A stretch of 64,000 bases of DNA from Haliclystus octoradiatus. Lineage: Eukaryota > Cnidaria > Staurozoa > Stauromedusae > Haliclystidae. Made by a program: the position numbers and the translations under genes. Positions 49,219 to 61,600 of this stretch are shown piece after piece; the stretch's first letter is position 1; each line of letters opens with the position of its first letter. The stretch lies in assembly GCA_916610825.1 (NCBI GenBank), contig OU744451.1, positions 15,523,307 through 15,587,306 of the forward strand. The letters are read 5' to 3'. A model generated the notes under the pieces. It saw only the letters and a list, made by a program, of their open reading frames with translations. It ran no database searches and was not told the DNA's origin.

Positions 49219-52200
49219 TCATTTTGCCTGCACCGATGTATTGCTTACTACCCATCCATGTTCATCAATTTGTGGGGGACTTAGGTGTGATGTTGTGAAG
49301 TGGCACCAGATGTAAGATTGATAGTTACAACGTTTGATATGCAGATACAGGGCATCTTTATTGGGAGGAAGCAATTCTTCAGCAAACTTTCCACTTTTGA
49401 AAATGGTATACCTGCAATGATTGAAGACAGCACAGTAAAGCATTGCATGTTTGCTATTACTTAAATGATGAAGATTTTATTTACCTCAATTTGTTTACGC
49501 ATATATCATCTGTCCCACCATAGAGTAGACACACAAAATCATTTAAGCCCTTCAAAGTGATATTGTTGATATCCATTGCTTTGCCCAGACAGGAAAATTG
49601 CTCTAAGTATGATTGATTTTCAAGTAAGAGTTTCAAACATTTTTTTTCCTTTGCCGTAAAAGGAGATTGTGCTTTCACAGCCTGTTCGGTATACAAAATA
49701 GAAACATTGATTTTTTATTATTCCCAATCAACTCAAGTATTGAAAGCTTATGACCAACAGTGAAAGTTATTGTGCATGCTTACCTGTAAATGCATGGAAA
49801 CCGATCATTGCATTGCACCAGTGTACCCCCCAATGAGCAACTATTTTGTCGACGTCTAATATATTCTAGCGTGTTTTCCTGAGCCAATGAGAAGAAAAAG
49901 ATGTGCAGGGATGATCTGTTTTTGCACACATTAAAATTATTAGAACATCTGTATCGGGACAATGGACAATTACTTGTGTATATGAACAACTTGCATGTTT
50001 GGCATGAAGGGAGAGTCTCGTATCTGCCTCCTCGTGATCCCAATGCAGTGCTGTTGCGCTTCGAGTCTCAATCCAAATGCTGTGTATGATAGATCATAGA
50101 TAAAGACACAGATAATACAAATGTTTCATACTAACTTTAAGATGTATATTCATATATAGTCGCGTGTTCTTCGCACCGCATTCTCCACATTCTAACTCTA
50201 GAATCAATGTCCTACATATTTAATTAAGAGGCTGAGAATAGAAATGAGGCACAACAGTGCGTTTATCGAGATGGAAATGACCACATCATGTTCTAGTATG
50301 AGTTTGAAACATTTTGACCCTGTAGAAATATAAACCTCTTTATTTTCATGAATCTTGTAATCTAGCTTTGGCCAGTGATCAGCAAAGAAATTAATCAATG
50401 ACTCCTTGTTTTTTCCAACTGACAGAAATAACTTCCAATTCTTTGGTACCTTTTGAATTGGTGTCATGATTATGATGGATTGTAAGCCTTTTCCAGATCT
50501 TCTCCTCCTCGCCTCTGCTTTAATACTTACCTCTGGATAGCAATCCGAAACAAAATCAATCCGACTTGCATTAAAATGTTATCTTTTGCTACAACCTTTT
50601 TTCAAAATTTGCTCTGCCAGCTCACCAGATGTCAATGCTATATTTTTCATAGTTTGCAATACAGTACAGCCATGCCATCTACTATTAATGCATTGGATGA
50701 ATTTACAAATACTTGCTGAGTGGCTTCTACAGTGCAATCTACTTTAGATTCACTTTCAGTAGCAAGTTTGGACTTCTGGCACTTAACAAGAGATCCTATG
50801 ACAGTAGCAAATGGTAATGGATATGGCCTCAAAGAGTATGACAATACTTCTTCAAGGTTAACATTCCTTGATGATGCAAGTAAAAGTAAACATGCAAATA
50901 GATCATTGGTATTTTTCAAAGCAACAACTTCACCCTTCACCCTTCAAAGTTTTGAGATTAATTTCTTTGTACATTGAGCTGAATGTTTTAACATTGCTTC
51001 GACTGATTTTGGTGTATAAATCTGATTCTTTAACAAGGACGTGGCTCCGTGCAAAGGCTGATAGTTGTTCCTCTCCTTGCTCTCTTAGGTTTTTTAAGCT
51101 ACTTTCAATATCTTTTATGGCAATCTATCCGTTTGCAATGTTTAGTAACTCTTCGGCTTATAAAGAAAATGGAATAGTCATGTTTTTAATTGTTTGCATT
51201 ACTGCAATTACTGATGACTCATTTTTTTTCATTCTATTCTCGTCCAAATCTCTCCTCTTCCTATAACAGAGTTGTACAATGACATATTAGATAAGGAATA
51301 TCAAGTTTTTTTTCAGCTAACGTGATGATTGATACCTTTTTTCTTTACTATAGACTACCAAGTCATTATATTTGTTGGTTATTGCAGCTCTATCAGCCTG
51401 ACTTTTGATCCACTTCAGCACTGCTTTTAGATTTCTTGTTATGCCAACAATACCTCCTAAACGTATTTGATATATGCTCCTATTATTTTTCAGTTTTAAT
51501 AATGTGTTTAAAATATGTACAGAAGTATGTTTCAAACCTTTAGTTTTGCAATCGAGGTTCATTGCCTGCTCAATTGCTTGGTCACAGGCAACAGCTGAAA
51601 ATGTGTGCTTTGATTGACGGTTGACATTCCAGTTTTTAGAAAGTTCTTTGGCAAATTCTATATATAGGTGAACAAATATTTTTAATTATACTGTTGTTTC
51701 TGGGTCACCTGGGTCATCATGTTCTAGTGATTCCATTTCCAAAAAGTAGCATAAGGCGTAACGCGAGTAATTTACCCTATCTGAAATGAACAACCAAGGA
51801 AGCATCTGTCACACGGAACCAACATGCAACTTCCAGTTTGACGTTCTCGTTACCCGGATTTGCATTAACATCACCTCCACCATATCTAGGTACTGAGACC
51901 AGTAATTAAATGTTTTCATGCTGCGTTTGCCACAATCATGAACAATGGCCATATATTTTTTGTAAATTGTTTTGATAACAGATCCTTCATAATATTCCTT
52001 TATAGAACCTGACTCAAATTTAACTTTGACTACTTCTATAAGACCATAAATATCCTGTTGATCTTCAGTTGACAGGGATTCAATGAAAGATTCTAATCGC
52101 AGACGTTCTAATGCCTCATACATAACTTTATGTGCTCTGACGCTTCTGTTGTAGTGCTTTACTGACATCACTCCCTTGATTGAGCCTGTTGCAACAGTTT

Positions 52201-52285
52201 CACTATTAACAAGAATATCCTTGTTGTGGATCTTAATCCAGAAAATGAAAAGGAGAACATTGTGAACAATATCAATAATAAGCAA
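49219..52285 (-). pseudogene. Broken copy of a multi-copy metazoan gene family (PIN-like core suspected), introns kept
   Basis: Exon-like pieces run 5' to 3' on the minus strand: 52285-51809 (FNYWSQYLDMVEVMLMQIRV, RTSNWKLHVGSV), 51562-51317 (LGGIVGITRNLKAVLKWI), 50940-50647 (NDLFACLLLLASSRNVNLEE), 50467-50204 (VPKNWKLFLSVGKNKESLIN), about 50010-49791 (HCPDTDVLIILMCAKTD, then FHAFTG), 49690-49481 and 49443-49219 (LLPPNKDALYLHIKRCNYQS, HGW). Donor and acceptor sites are visible, for example ACAG/GTAAGC at 49790, joining FHAFT to GCEST. I recognise the motif order from a widespread, unnamed, mobile-DNA-associated family; the PDTD and FHAxTGC motifs suggest a nuclease-like core, as inference. A TAA and at least one frameshift (A-run near 49650) argue for a pseudogene. 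Confidence 0.65.
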
Positions 52286-53394
52286 ACAAGAATTGGACGG
52301 AAGTCGTCCCCACCAAAGCGATTTGGTTTCAATAGCATAGTTTCTTATAATTATTTAGATATCTTAGAAATGTAACTTCCTAACGAATGTGCTTATATAG
52401 CAAAGTTTGTGTTGATAATTGCGTTAAGGACAGTATTTAGTCGTTCAAGATTCAAATGGTTTTGATTAGATTAATACAGATCAATGCTATTGGAATTGCT
52501 AAATGGAAAAGGAGTTTGTGGTCGACATCTTACGCTTATTCTTTGCAGTGAAACACTCCTGTTTTCTAGTTCTTGTCCCCAGTTGGAATAGGAAACTATA
52601 CTTTTATTTCGATTACTATTGCGTCAATATACACAACAATTAATAATTTATCAACCTATGTTTTTTTCATTACTAAAAGTTGCATTTTTTCGCGCGCTTT
52701 GCTTAAAACAAGAAACCATTTTTCGAAAGAACACGAATGGCGTCCAAAAAATCACGTGACTGGCATCTGTCCAATAGGAGACGATAGCGATCATGAAAGC
52801 GGGTCCTAACTCTTGTAAATAGATGGCTCTGGTTTACCTCATTAACACCTTTTCTTTGTAACTTGTAAAGTCTACTCTTTGTTGAATTTTATCACGTTTT
52901 ATTGAAGACTGTTATCACATATTGTAAATTAGCTGGGATAAATTAAAATTTAAAATTTCTATCCTTTTAATTTTATTAGCTTGAAAATTTTATACTATTA
53001 TTATGACGAAACGTCGCAAATTCACGTCTATTTTATCGCAAACAAAACGTGTTTTCAAAAGATACAACTATAACCACAAATTGGTCCTTCAAAAGATATG
53101 AATTGCAAAAAATTTATGTGTAATATGATAATTATACTTGACTCAGCGTATTTTATCTTGATTCACATTTAAAGTTAATTATATCACATTGGGTGTCTAT
53201 TTAAGGATGTTTGTAACACATGGAACAGAACAGACTTGTCATCTGCTATACGCAACTAATGTTTATCTTTCAATTGTGAAAGATTGAATAATGTTGGGGA
53301 TCGATCATCTGTATGGTCTTGATTGGAATGGCGATTTATTACTATAGAACATCCTATTCAGCCCCTCTCTAGTTATATGTTGTAGCTAGCAATT
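52286..53394. other. Non-coding stretch
   Basis: No gene or repeat recognised. It may include the 5' region of the broken gene on its left. Confidence 0.4.
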
Positions 53395-53770
53395 CGTGTA
53401 GGTCCAATACTGAACCTCGGATGATAAGACTTGCAGATTACTAAACAGTAAAATTTTTTAAACAATTGTTACACTCTGACATTGAATTTAAGAAGTCCGG
53501 CAAAATATGAAAAGATCACCAAACAAACTTGCGAATATTTTCCGCTAGAACTTGAACTTTTTAGGCTTCCTAACAATGGTGGATTCGTGACTTCTCCATT
53601 AAGTGTGCTACTTTCCCTGAAGAGGGGGCTTTATTGACAGAAAATACTTGAAAAACAGTTTGAAATACCAAACATTTCAATACAGCCATAACCGTTTCCC
53701 AGAGAAGGTGATGAGATTTCTCTAAGGTAACTGTAACCCCAGCCGCCTCTAGTGTCACCCCTGCTCTAAG
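53395..53770 (-). repeat. Dispersed repeat, copy 2, with a conserved short open frame
   Basis: Inverted relative to 18480-18900. The open frame at 53570-53758 (62 codons) aligns with the one at 18474-18674 over its C-terminal half. Confidence 0.65.
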
Positions 53771-54131
53771 ATATCTTTTTACTTAGTTGATTTCCCATGT
53801 GACCTGTCGTTCACTGGGCACTGGGCTGCACACTCTTCAAAGTATCCCTTTTTGACATGTGGCTGACTAACTTCTAAATTACACATTAATGTCATTTTAT
53901 AACAAGAGGCTACTTAATAACGGTATTGAATAATAAAAAACAACAACTGAATTAAAACTGAAAAATCGACTGTTAGGGCAATGGGAATTTAATACAAACA
54001 AGGCTTGAATATTGAGCATAGTGTTTAAATAATTTGATATACAAATCGCTTTTCATAAATTAAGATATGGATGTAAGAATTAATTTTGAAAGCTAAATTT
54101 CCAGTTTGGATGCATACCAGGATATATATTT

Positions 54132-54995
54132 GATACTAAAAATTTATTGTAACAAAATGTTTAAGACGTTTGGTCTTGGGGAGGATTTTTTTGTTTTGTT
54201 GATTGGGGAGGAGATACAAAGGACTGAAATGTGTTGTCGGATTAATTATTGAGCAGTATTTTTCTTCAGAGAGACAATCGTCTAGCTATTCTAGAAAATG
54301 TCAGGGCCACCACTAGAAAGAATTAGAAAAGGAATCCCAAAGGTGTCATATTTATTGTTCTTAGATTATATATATTTGTCTCATGATCGTCTTATTAGTA
54401 GAAAATACGGATGTTTGATTTTAAGACCCCGTCAGTATATATTCATCAATATAACAGATTTTTATTATTTAGAGTGATTAAGCTTCAAAGTCTATAAATA
54501 CTGAAGCGTTATACTGTAACTATAAAGTTGAATATATTTAATGGATACAAGGCAGTCCAGTGCAAAGTGTAGTTCATAGTAAACATTAATAATGCATATT
54601 CATAGTTAATGTCAATTCCACTTCCAGTGCATTCTCTCATTTACTGTTATGTCTAGTGTTTGAATTCCTGCTTATACAAGGGCGTAAACTTGAACTTCAC
54701 ATAAAGTTAACTTTGGACTTGGCATGTATATCATGACATAACGACCATTGATTGGTGCTTGACAACGCAGATGAAATATTACGCGATCGTTGAAAGGTAT
54801 GTCATTCAAGCATCTGTATAGAAATTTCAACAAGAATTGTAAATAGCTGAGATGGAAGTGTGAAACAAGAAAAGCATATCTTGAACAATAAAACTAAATA
54901 TTCACAGCCCTAGAGGTAGAGGTATGAAAGAGCTGTACTCGATTGCAGCCATGAGTACCATATGTGAAGGACAAATGATAGAAAATCACTTGGTA
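54132..54995. repeat. Duplicated block B (matches 20571-21465)
   Basis: Direct-orientation copy of block A1. It is followed after about 0.8 kb by fucolectin exon B. Block A2 between the two parts is absent here. Confidence 0.85.
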
Positions 54996-55770
54996 TAATA
55001 ATATCTATAATTTACACATACTTCATGATAGTTTCATCTATACTTTCCTTATTTAGTGAGTTTATATAGCAGGAAATAGTTGTTGAAAAATTAACCAGAA
55101 GTATGGTACATTTATTTAGTACATGAACAACTATTTTGATTGGCTTAAATGATTTACAACGTTGCAACTGCAACATTGCCAACCTCAAAAGTTTTTTATT
55201 ACAATTATCATCAAAAGAGGGCTTTCTAGCCATTTAAATATACGTAGAAATTGTTACAGAAAAGTACAGCCTATTTGTGAAACTATTTACGGATTTCTTA
55301 CAAACTACGAAGGAAACATGAGAAAGGATGTAAAGCTGTTATAGAAAGAAAACTGTAATAAAAGGAGCAGGCAGCAAATTTTCTGCCTGGAAGGTCTCTT
55401 TTGAAGGCCGTCAAAGTCAGCACTTCCAATGTCAGTGCATTCTGTACACTTAAGTCCTGTTTGACCTTCCTTGTAGAAGAGTTTGTTGGCTATACAATTT
55501 GATTTTACTCGTTTTTCAGAATAAAAGGAATAATATATAGTGATGGTATTAAAGAACACTGTATATCTCTGTACAATTGTGATTCTTAATTCTCTGCTAA
55601 TATTAATATGAGAACAAATCACACAACGATATTTGAAAGCGCATTCTTGGCAACAGTAGATATTCAAATATCAAGACAGGTCATGCGAAAATATTCCATT
55701 TATCTAATAAATCTATTTTCATTGAAGCAACATCGAACATATTAACTATCAATAAACAATAACAAAAAGG
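54996..55770. other. Non-coding or intronic stretch 3' of fucolectin exon B
   Basis: A Cys-rich reading on the minus strand at about 55500-55380 (CIANKLFYKEGQTGLKCTEC) might be a following exon of the fucolectin gene, but no convincing splice pair or domain was found. Confidence 0.3.
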
Positions 55771-55777
55771 TTCTTAC

Positions 55778-56075
55778 ATTTCATGAACATTTGCTCCAAA
55801 CCGTGTGAGACGCTTTTCCTCGTGGATATAAATATCAAAATGATCCAATCTTTCAGGGCAACAGTTTTTCCGGTTATAAATGATTAAAGAATCCACAGTA
55901 AAATTATTTCCAAGATCAACACTCCACCAAGATGTCGGCATAACGGCATTAGTATGAGAACATGACTGATTCACTGGAGTATGGACCTGTTCGAAAACAC
56001 CATCGATTGCTTTATCACAAGTACTTGATCCCCAAATACTGCTTTGATTGCATTGTTTACCAATAACTTCAATCA
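55778..56075 (-). CDS. Fucolectin / F5/8 type C-like domain exon, copy B
   Basis: 298 nt between acceptor TATTATTATAG and donor GTAAGAA, the same length and phase as copy A. It encodes SSIWGSSTCDKAIDG, CSHTNAVMPTSWWSVDLGNNF, then YNRKNCCPERLDHFDIYIH. The binding-loop Arg pair around Cys-Cys is kept, Asp is replaced by Asn, and WWRVDLG of copy A is WWSVDLG here. About three quarters of residues match copy A. It is probably one exon of a secreted lectin gene, and the copies have begun to differ near the sugar site. Confidence 0.85.
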
Positions 56076-56175
56076 CTATAATAATAGATCATATAATAAA
56101 GAAGATAACGATTAGATTGTTTTATGATTCTAGAATACCAGTTGTAGCTCATATATGGTAAATAAGCAGATTACT

Positions 56176-56394
56176 TTAAGTCATATAGTTGAGTAAGAAT
56201 CTCCTTTGAATGTTTTTACACCAGCACTTAAATAAACGGTTTTTTTTCAGAAAGAAGCGACACGACCCCCGGCATCGGCTGTAAACTGAAGTCTTAAAAT
56301 TCAAACGAAATAGTGGCGTCCAAGCACTGAAAGAATTTTGACTCTTTATAATCAATTGAAAATAAAATATAGCGACAATCATGCTAATACTCAA
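56176..56394 (-). CDS. Candidate secreted first exon upstream of fucolectin exon B
   Basis: The minus strand reads ATG plus a signal-peptide-like start (MSISMIVAIFYFQLII), then a Cys cluster YSRCRGSC...KCWC that loosely recalls the start of a somatomedin-B fold. It lies about 100 bp upstream of the fucolectin exon in the same direction. A donor in matching phase was not found, so the link is only suggested by position. Confidence 0.3.
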   Translation of the reverse strand: MSISMIVAIFYFQLIIKSQNSFSAWTPLFRLNFKTSVYSRCRGSCRFFLKKNRLFKCWCKNIQRRFLLNYMT

Positions 56395-56610
56395 GCTTTA
56401 TTTGCTGTTATACTTCTAACAACGTCACAAAAAACAATTCAAACAATTCCATTTTGCTACAAGAGTCCAGGAAGGCGAATCTATCAGCACGACCTACTCC
56501 GATTAACGTATTACGTACTTACGCACGACTAACGTCTTCCTCAATTTAAGGAATATTGCGTATAGCCTCTAGGAATTTTATTACTTGATACATTTGTATG
56601 CGGAGCAACT

Positions 56611-57103
56611 TATTGACGCCAATTTTACTAATTTGAATGTGAACGGTACATTGACGAATACATGAAGATAAATAAGCAGGTACAAAGACGACAAATGAAT
56701 AGACACAATTTGTTACGGCAATAATAAAGTTTGTTGAATAAAGTTGAATAAACCAATAATCTTGTGAGTTGATTGAAATATATATATATATGATTACTGT
56801 ACTGTTGATAAATCCGTTTTAAACTAGAAAGAGATTAAATTCTATTAATTATGATTAACATGACATACTAAAGTAAACAATTTTATAAGTTACGTAAAAT
56901 AGGATAAATTCATACCGTGTGTTCTTTTCCGCGTCTTCACTGTTCTCTTTCTGTTCTACACTGATTGATATCACGTTGACATATTAATAAATGTATGTCA
57001 CGATTTGTTCTATTTAGGAGGATTTTATAATTAAACGAATTAAGTAGTAAGTATAGAAAAAATGAATAGTTCGAGAAATCTATGGGGAAAATTATCGCTT
57101 ACA
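56611..57103 (-). repeat. 3' LTR of the BEL/Pao element
   Basis: 493 bp. Differs from the other LTR at, for example, C/T near 56683, G/A near 57018 and A/G near 57056. Flanked on its outer side by CAACT. Confidence 0.95.
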
Positions 57104-57238
57104 GCCTCCCTAATTTACGAAGTATCAATTGAGTTAATTAATAATAAAAAGTGATAATTTTCTACGCAATGGTTAAATATATACAAAACTGTTTTGAATC
57201 TTCTTCTTCTTCTTCGATTGTCATTGACATCTGAATCT

Positions 57239-58668
57239 TCACTGATCATCTGCTTCACATATCATGCATAATTTGTTTACAGGTCTCATCAAAATAGACT
57301 GCTTAGTTTGAAGCTTCACGCTTCTAATAATACCATCTTTTCCAGGATACACATCCGTGATACGACCCATAAGCCAATTTCCTCGTGGTTGATCTTCGTC
57401 ATAAATTAAGACTACGTCATTGACTTTGACATTACCATTTGAGCGTTGCCATTTTTGAGTAATAATAATAGTTGGCAATATTTCTTTCTCCATCTTCTCC
57501 AAAACATATCGGCCAGATGCTGTGTTTGGCGCCATCTTCTTCTTGTGTAATTGTCATGTTCACTGAAGACTCCAGGTGGAAATGTTCCCTTGTAACGCTG
57601 TATTAACAAGTTATTTGGAGAAAGTGCTTGCAAATCGTTTGGATCATCAGACGAAAGAGTCAACGGTCTGCTGTTCAGTATTGCTTCACATTCAGTTAGA
57701 AATGTATACATTCTCTTGCTTTCCAATCGACGTTCTCCTAGTGTTCCAATCACCGCAGCCAGTGCTCGACGTACACTTCTAATAAGGCGCTCCCATACAC
57801 CACTCATGTTAGATGCGGTTGGTGTTTGGAAGATCCATTTCGTTGCATATTGATGAAGAAACTTCTCAATCGTACTCTGATCCAGTTGTGACAGTGCATG
57901 CTTCAATTCACGGTCTGCTGATTTGAAATTTGACCCATTATCACTGCGTAACTCCTTTGGCTGTCCACGGCGGTTAACAAATCTTCTGAGAGTATCGATA
58001 AAGTCATTGGTGTCCAACGATTCAGAAACTTCTAGATGGATTGCCCGTGAATTCAGGCAAGTGAAAATGCAACCCCATCTTTTATGACATTTTCTGCCTT
58101 CCTTTACTAATAGTGGGCCAAAATAGTCTAATCCAGTATACGTGAATGGAGGGTCATCAGCTTGTAATCTTGATGCTGGTAACTCAGCCATAGAAGGTTG
58201 CATTCTTTTCGCCATGTGCTTTTTACATTGCACACAGCTTCTGATTAGCTTTCTTGCGTTTGGCCTTGCCCCCAAAATCCAGTACCTTTGTCTTAGTTCT
58301 GCAAGTACATGCTCCAAACTTCCATGAGACAACTTCAAATGAAAATGACGAAGTAATAAATTAGAGACATGATGAGATTTTGGTAGTATAAGAGGATGTT
58401 TCGCCTCAAAGCTAACTGGTGCGTTGTATAATCTTCCTCCAACTCTAAGCTGTCCATCCTTCATAGTCGGTGTTAACTTTACAAGGTTGCTGTCCTTTGA
58501 TATTGCCTTCTTTTCTTGAAGATTTTTAATTTCTTTGTGAAAGGAAGTATGTTGGACGTAATTGATAACAGAATTTTCAGCATTGATTAATTCTTGCAGT
58601 CCAAATGAACCTTTCTTGCAGCTTTTAGGATTTTTCAAAAATTGAATAAATCTCTTCAGCCATGCAGT
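57239..58668 (-). pseudogene. BEL/Pao integrase, in frame after TAA, with one frameshift
   Basis: Continues the Pol frame after the stop at 58669-58671. It holds the zinc-binding part (HPLILPKSHHVSNLLLRHFH, CVQCKKH), the catalytic core with Asp in TGLDYFGPLLV, Asp in ELRSDNGSNFKS and Glu in GVWERLIRSVRRALA, and the C-terminal region typical of Pao (SNGNVKVNDVVLIYDEDQPR, GRITDVYPGKDG). Near 57476 one base is missing relative to the family, shifting the frame from 57412-58638 to 57239-57535. As it stands the integrase would lose its end. It joins cDNA to host DNA. Confidence 0.9.
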
Positions 58669-61600
58669 TTATGTTATCAATTTATCCCAAGATGAATATC
58701 TTGTAATGAAGTCGTCGAACAGTTGTTTACTCTGGTTCTCTGTTTGACTTACGCTGTAGTTACTGCATTTCTTTATTTCTGGATCGTCATCTGATAGAGC
58801 TACATCATTGCTAAATGTATTTATTGGCCTAGCTGATTCTGTCTGGAGTAAAAACTTTGGGCCTGTGAACCATTCAGAATGTTGCTGCAAATTGGATACC
58901 GTCGCTCCTCTGGATACGATGTCTGCTGGGTTCATCTTAGTTGGAACATATCTCCATTGCGATTGCTCAGTCGTATCTCTTATCTCTTCTATGCGATTTG
59001 CCACAAAGGGATGGAATCTTTTGGTTTCATTGCTAATGTATTTCAATACTGTGGTAGAGTCTGTCCAGAAGTAGCTGTCATTTACATTGAGATCCAATTC
59101 TCCAAGGACACTTGCATGGACTCTTACAGCGATAGTAGCAGCCTGTAATTCTAGACGAGGTATACTTGTTTGTCTTCTGGGTGCTAGTCTTCCCTTAGCA
59201 ATCACAAAGCAACAATTTATGTCTCCACGTAATGATGATGAACGAATATAAGAGACAGCACCATACGCCTTTTCTGAAGCGTCAGCAAAGGTGTGTAGTT
59301 GGATGTTCTTGCTTTCTGGTAGTACCATTAACCTTGGAATGGACATTTCTTCTGCTTGTTGAACCTCAGTAAGCCACAATTGCCATCGTCCTTTATCTTC
59401 ATCGGACAAAACGTCATCCCAATCGATCTTTCTTTGCCAGAGCTCTTGAAGTAGTAGCTTTGCATTCAGTAATATCGGTGCTGCTATTCCAAGTGGATCA
59501 TATGTTGAACTAATAGTTGACAGTATGCCTCTCTTTGTAAGTGGAGATGATGTTGTTATTGCTTTATATCCAAGCGTATCTTCCGTAACTCTCCACTGCA
59601 CTCCCAACGCTCTCTGCGGGGCTGTCTCTTGCTTGAATAGGTCTATAGCGGTAGGGGCTTGTTGCGATGCTTCAAATGACGCAACTACTTTTGGAGAGTT
59701 GCTTAGCCACTTGGTTAGTTTGAATCCACCCTTTTTGAGCAACTTGACTAACTCTTTGCTTAAAGCGATAGCTTTTTCTTCGTTGTCAACTGATTTTAGC
59801 AAATCATCTACGTAAAAATTCCTTTTAACTGTCTTAACTGCTTCGTCACTGTAATTGTCTGCATTGTCAATAGCAGTTTGCTGTAAAGCATATGTTGCGC
59901 AACAAGGAATGTCAGTTGAACCAAAGATGTGTACATTCATAGCATAATCTATAGGGTCTTTTGTTATCTCATTTTCCCACCATAGAAACCGTAAGGAGTG
60001 TGTATCAGCTGGTGTGACTCTTACTTGCAGAAACATTTTGCAAATATCAGCAAGCATGGCTATTTTGTGTTCCCTGAACCTTAGCAATACTCCGATAAGA
60101 TCGTTAGTTAAATCAGGCCCATGCATCAGTTCTTCGTTGAGTGATATTCCTTTGTACTTTGCGGCTGCATCGAAGACAACTCTCAATTTTGATTTATTTG
60201 GGTTTGACACTGCATGATGCGGTAAGTACCATATTTTGTTGCTTTCAACTGCCAATTCTTGGTGTGACAATCTCTTAGCGTGACCTTGTTCTAAATAATC
60301 TTGCATTACGTCTTTATAAGCATTATAATAATTTGAATTCTTTACAAATTTGTTTTTTAACGGCATGATTCTCTTCAGTGCTAACTGTCTGTTGTTTGGT
60401 AAACTTGTATCAGGCTTACGCCATAGCAATCCTGTTTCATAATGCCCTTCTTTTAGAATTGTCGTTTCGCTTAATATTTGCAATGAACGTTTGTCTTCAA
60501 TGGAATGCGCTTTAGCTCCAGATGTACCATAGCTTTCTATTGCCCAAAACCGCTCTATGCTCTTATTAAGTATATCATCGTTGATTGTATTAACTGCGTT
60601 AGCGGAGAAAGTTACACCCTCCTCGTTTGATTCCTTTAATTTCCCTAACAGGCACCATCCCAATTTGGTTTTGACAGCTATTGGCTGATTTGGCTTTCCT
60701 GAAATGATTTCATCATGGATCATTGCCTCCGGGACATCTGTGCCAATGATCATCGAAACTGAGCTATAATCTGCTAAGGGTAGCGGAACATTTTTTAGAT
60801 GAGGGTAGCCTTTTAGATCTCTTGCCTTTGGTCTTTTAGGCATTGCAACATATAAATCATCTATTGCCCATACAGTTTCTAGTTTAATCCTGGTGTTGGT
60901 ATCATCATTCATTGCAGCTACTTCATAACTAATTTTGGATGCTTCCCTTTTTGTTGAAATGTCACTCACAGTGCTTAGGTTTAGCTCATGTTTATCACCT
61001 GTGAGATTCAATTTATCTGCTAGCCATTTGCTGCACATGGTCAAAGATGATCCGGAATCAAGCAGTGCATACGTTGTGATCTCCTTTCCATTTTTTGCTA
61101 TTGCTCTGACAGCAACTATTTGAGTCAAAGCCGGTGATAAATGTACAGTTGGATTCGTTGTCATGGTTACCGATGGCACTGACGGTTCTTCCAAATTGTT
61201 GCTCGTGTTGCTATCGGATATCACGTGATTGGTTTGTCTACCCTCGTTTACATTCATTGTTGATTCTGTATTATGTAATAGAGTGTGATGCCGACGTTTG
61301 CACGATTGACACGTATTTTCACTTCTACATATGTTAGATGTATGTGAGATTCCCAGGCAGTTAAAACATAGCTTATAGCTTTTTACTACCGTCAATCGTT
61401 CTTGGTAGTTCATATCTAAGAATTTTGAACATTTGTTTATCCGATGGTCTTGCTTACATAACGTACATTCCCTTTGTTTATAAACATTCGATTGCTCAGG
61501 AACTGAACCAATGGCATTAACTGGGTTCAGTTTTGTCTGGCTGCTTTTGATGTCATTCTTTGCACGACCAAAAACTGGATCGTTCAAAATATCTGCTTGT

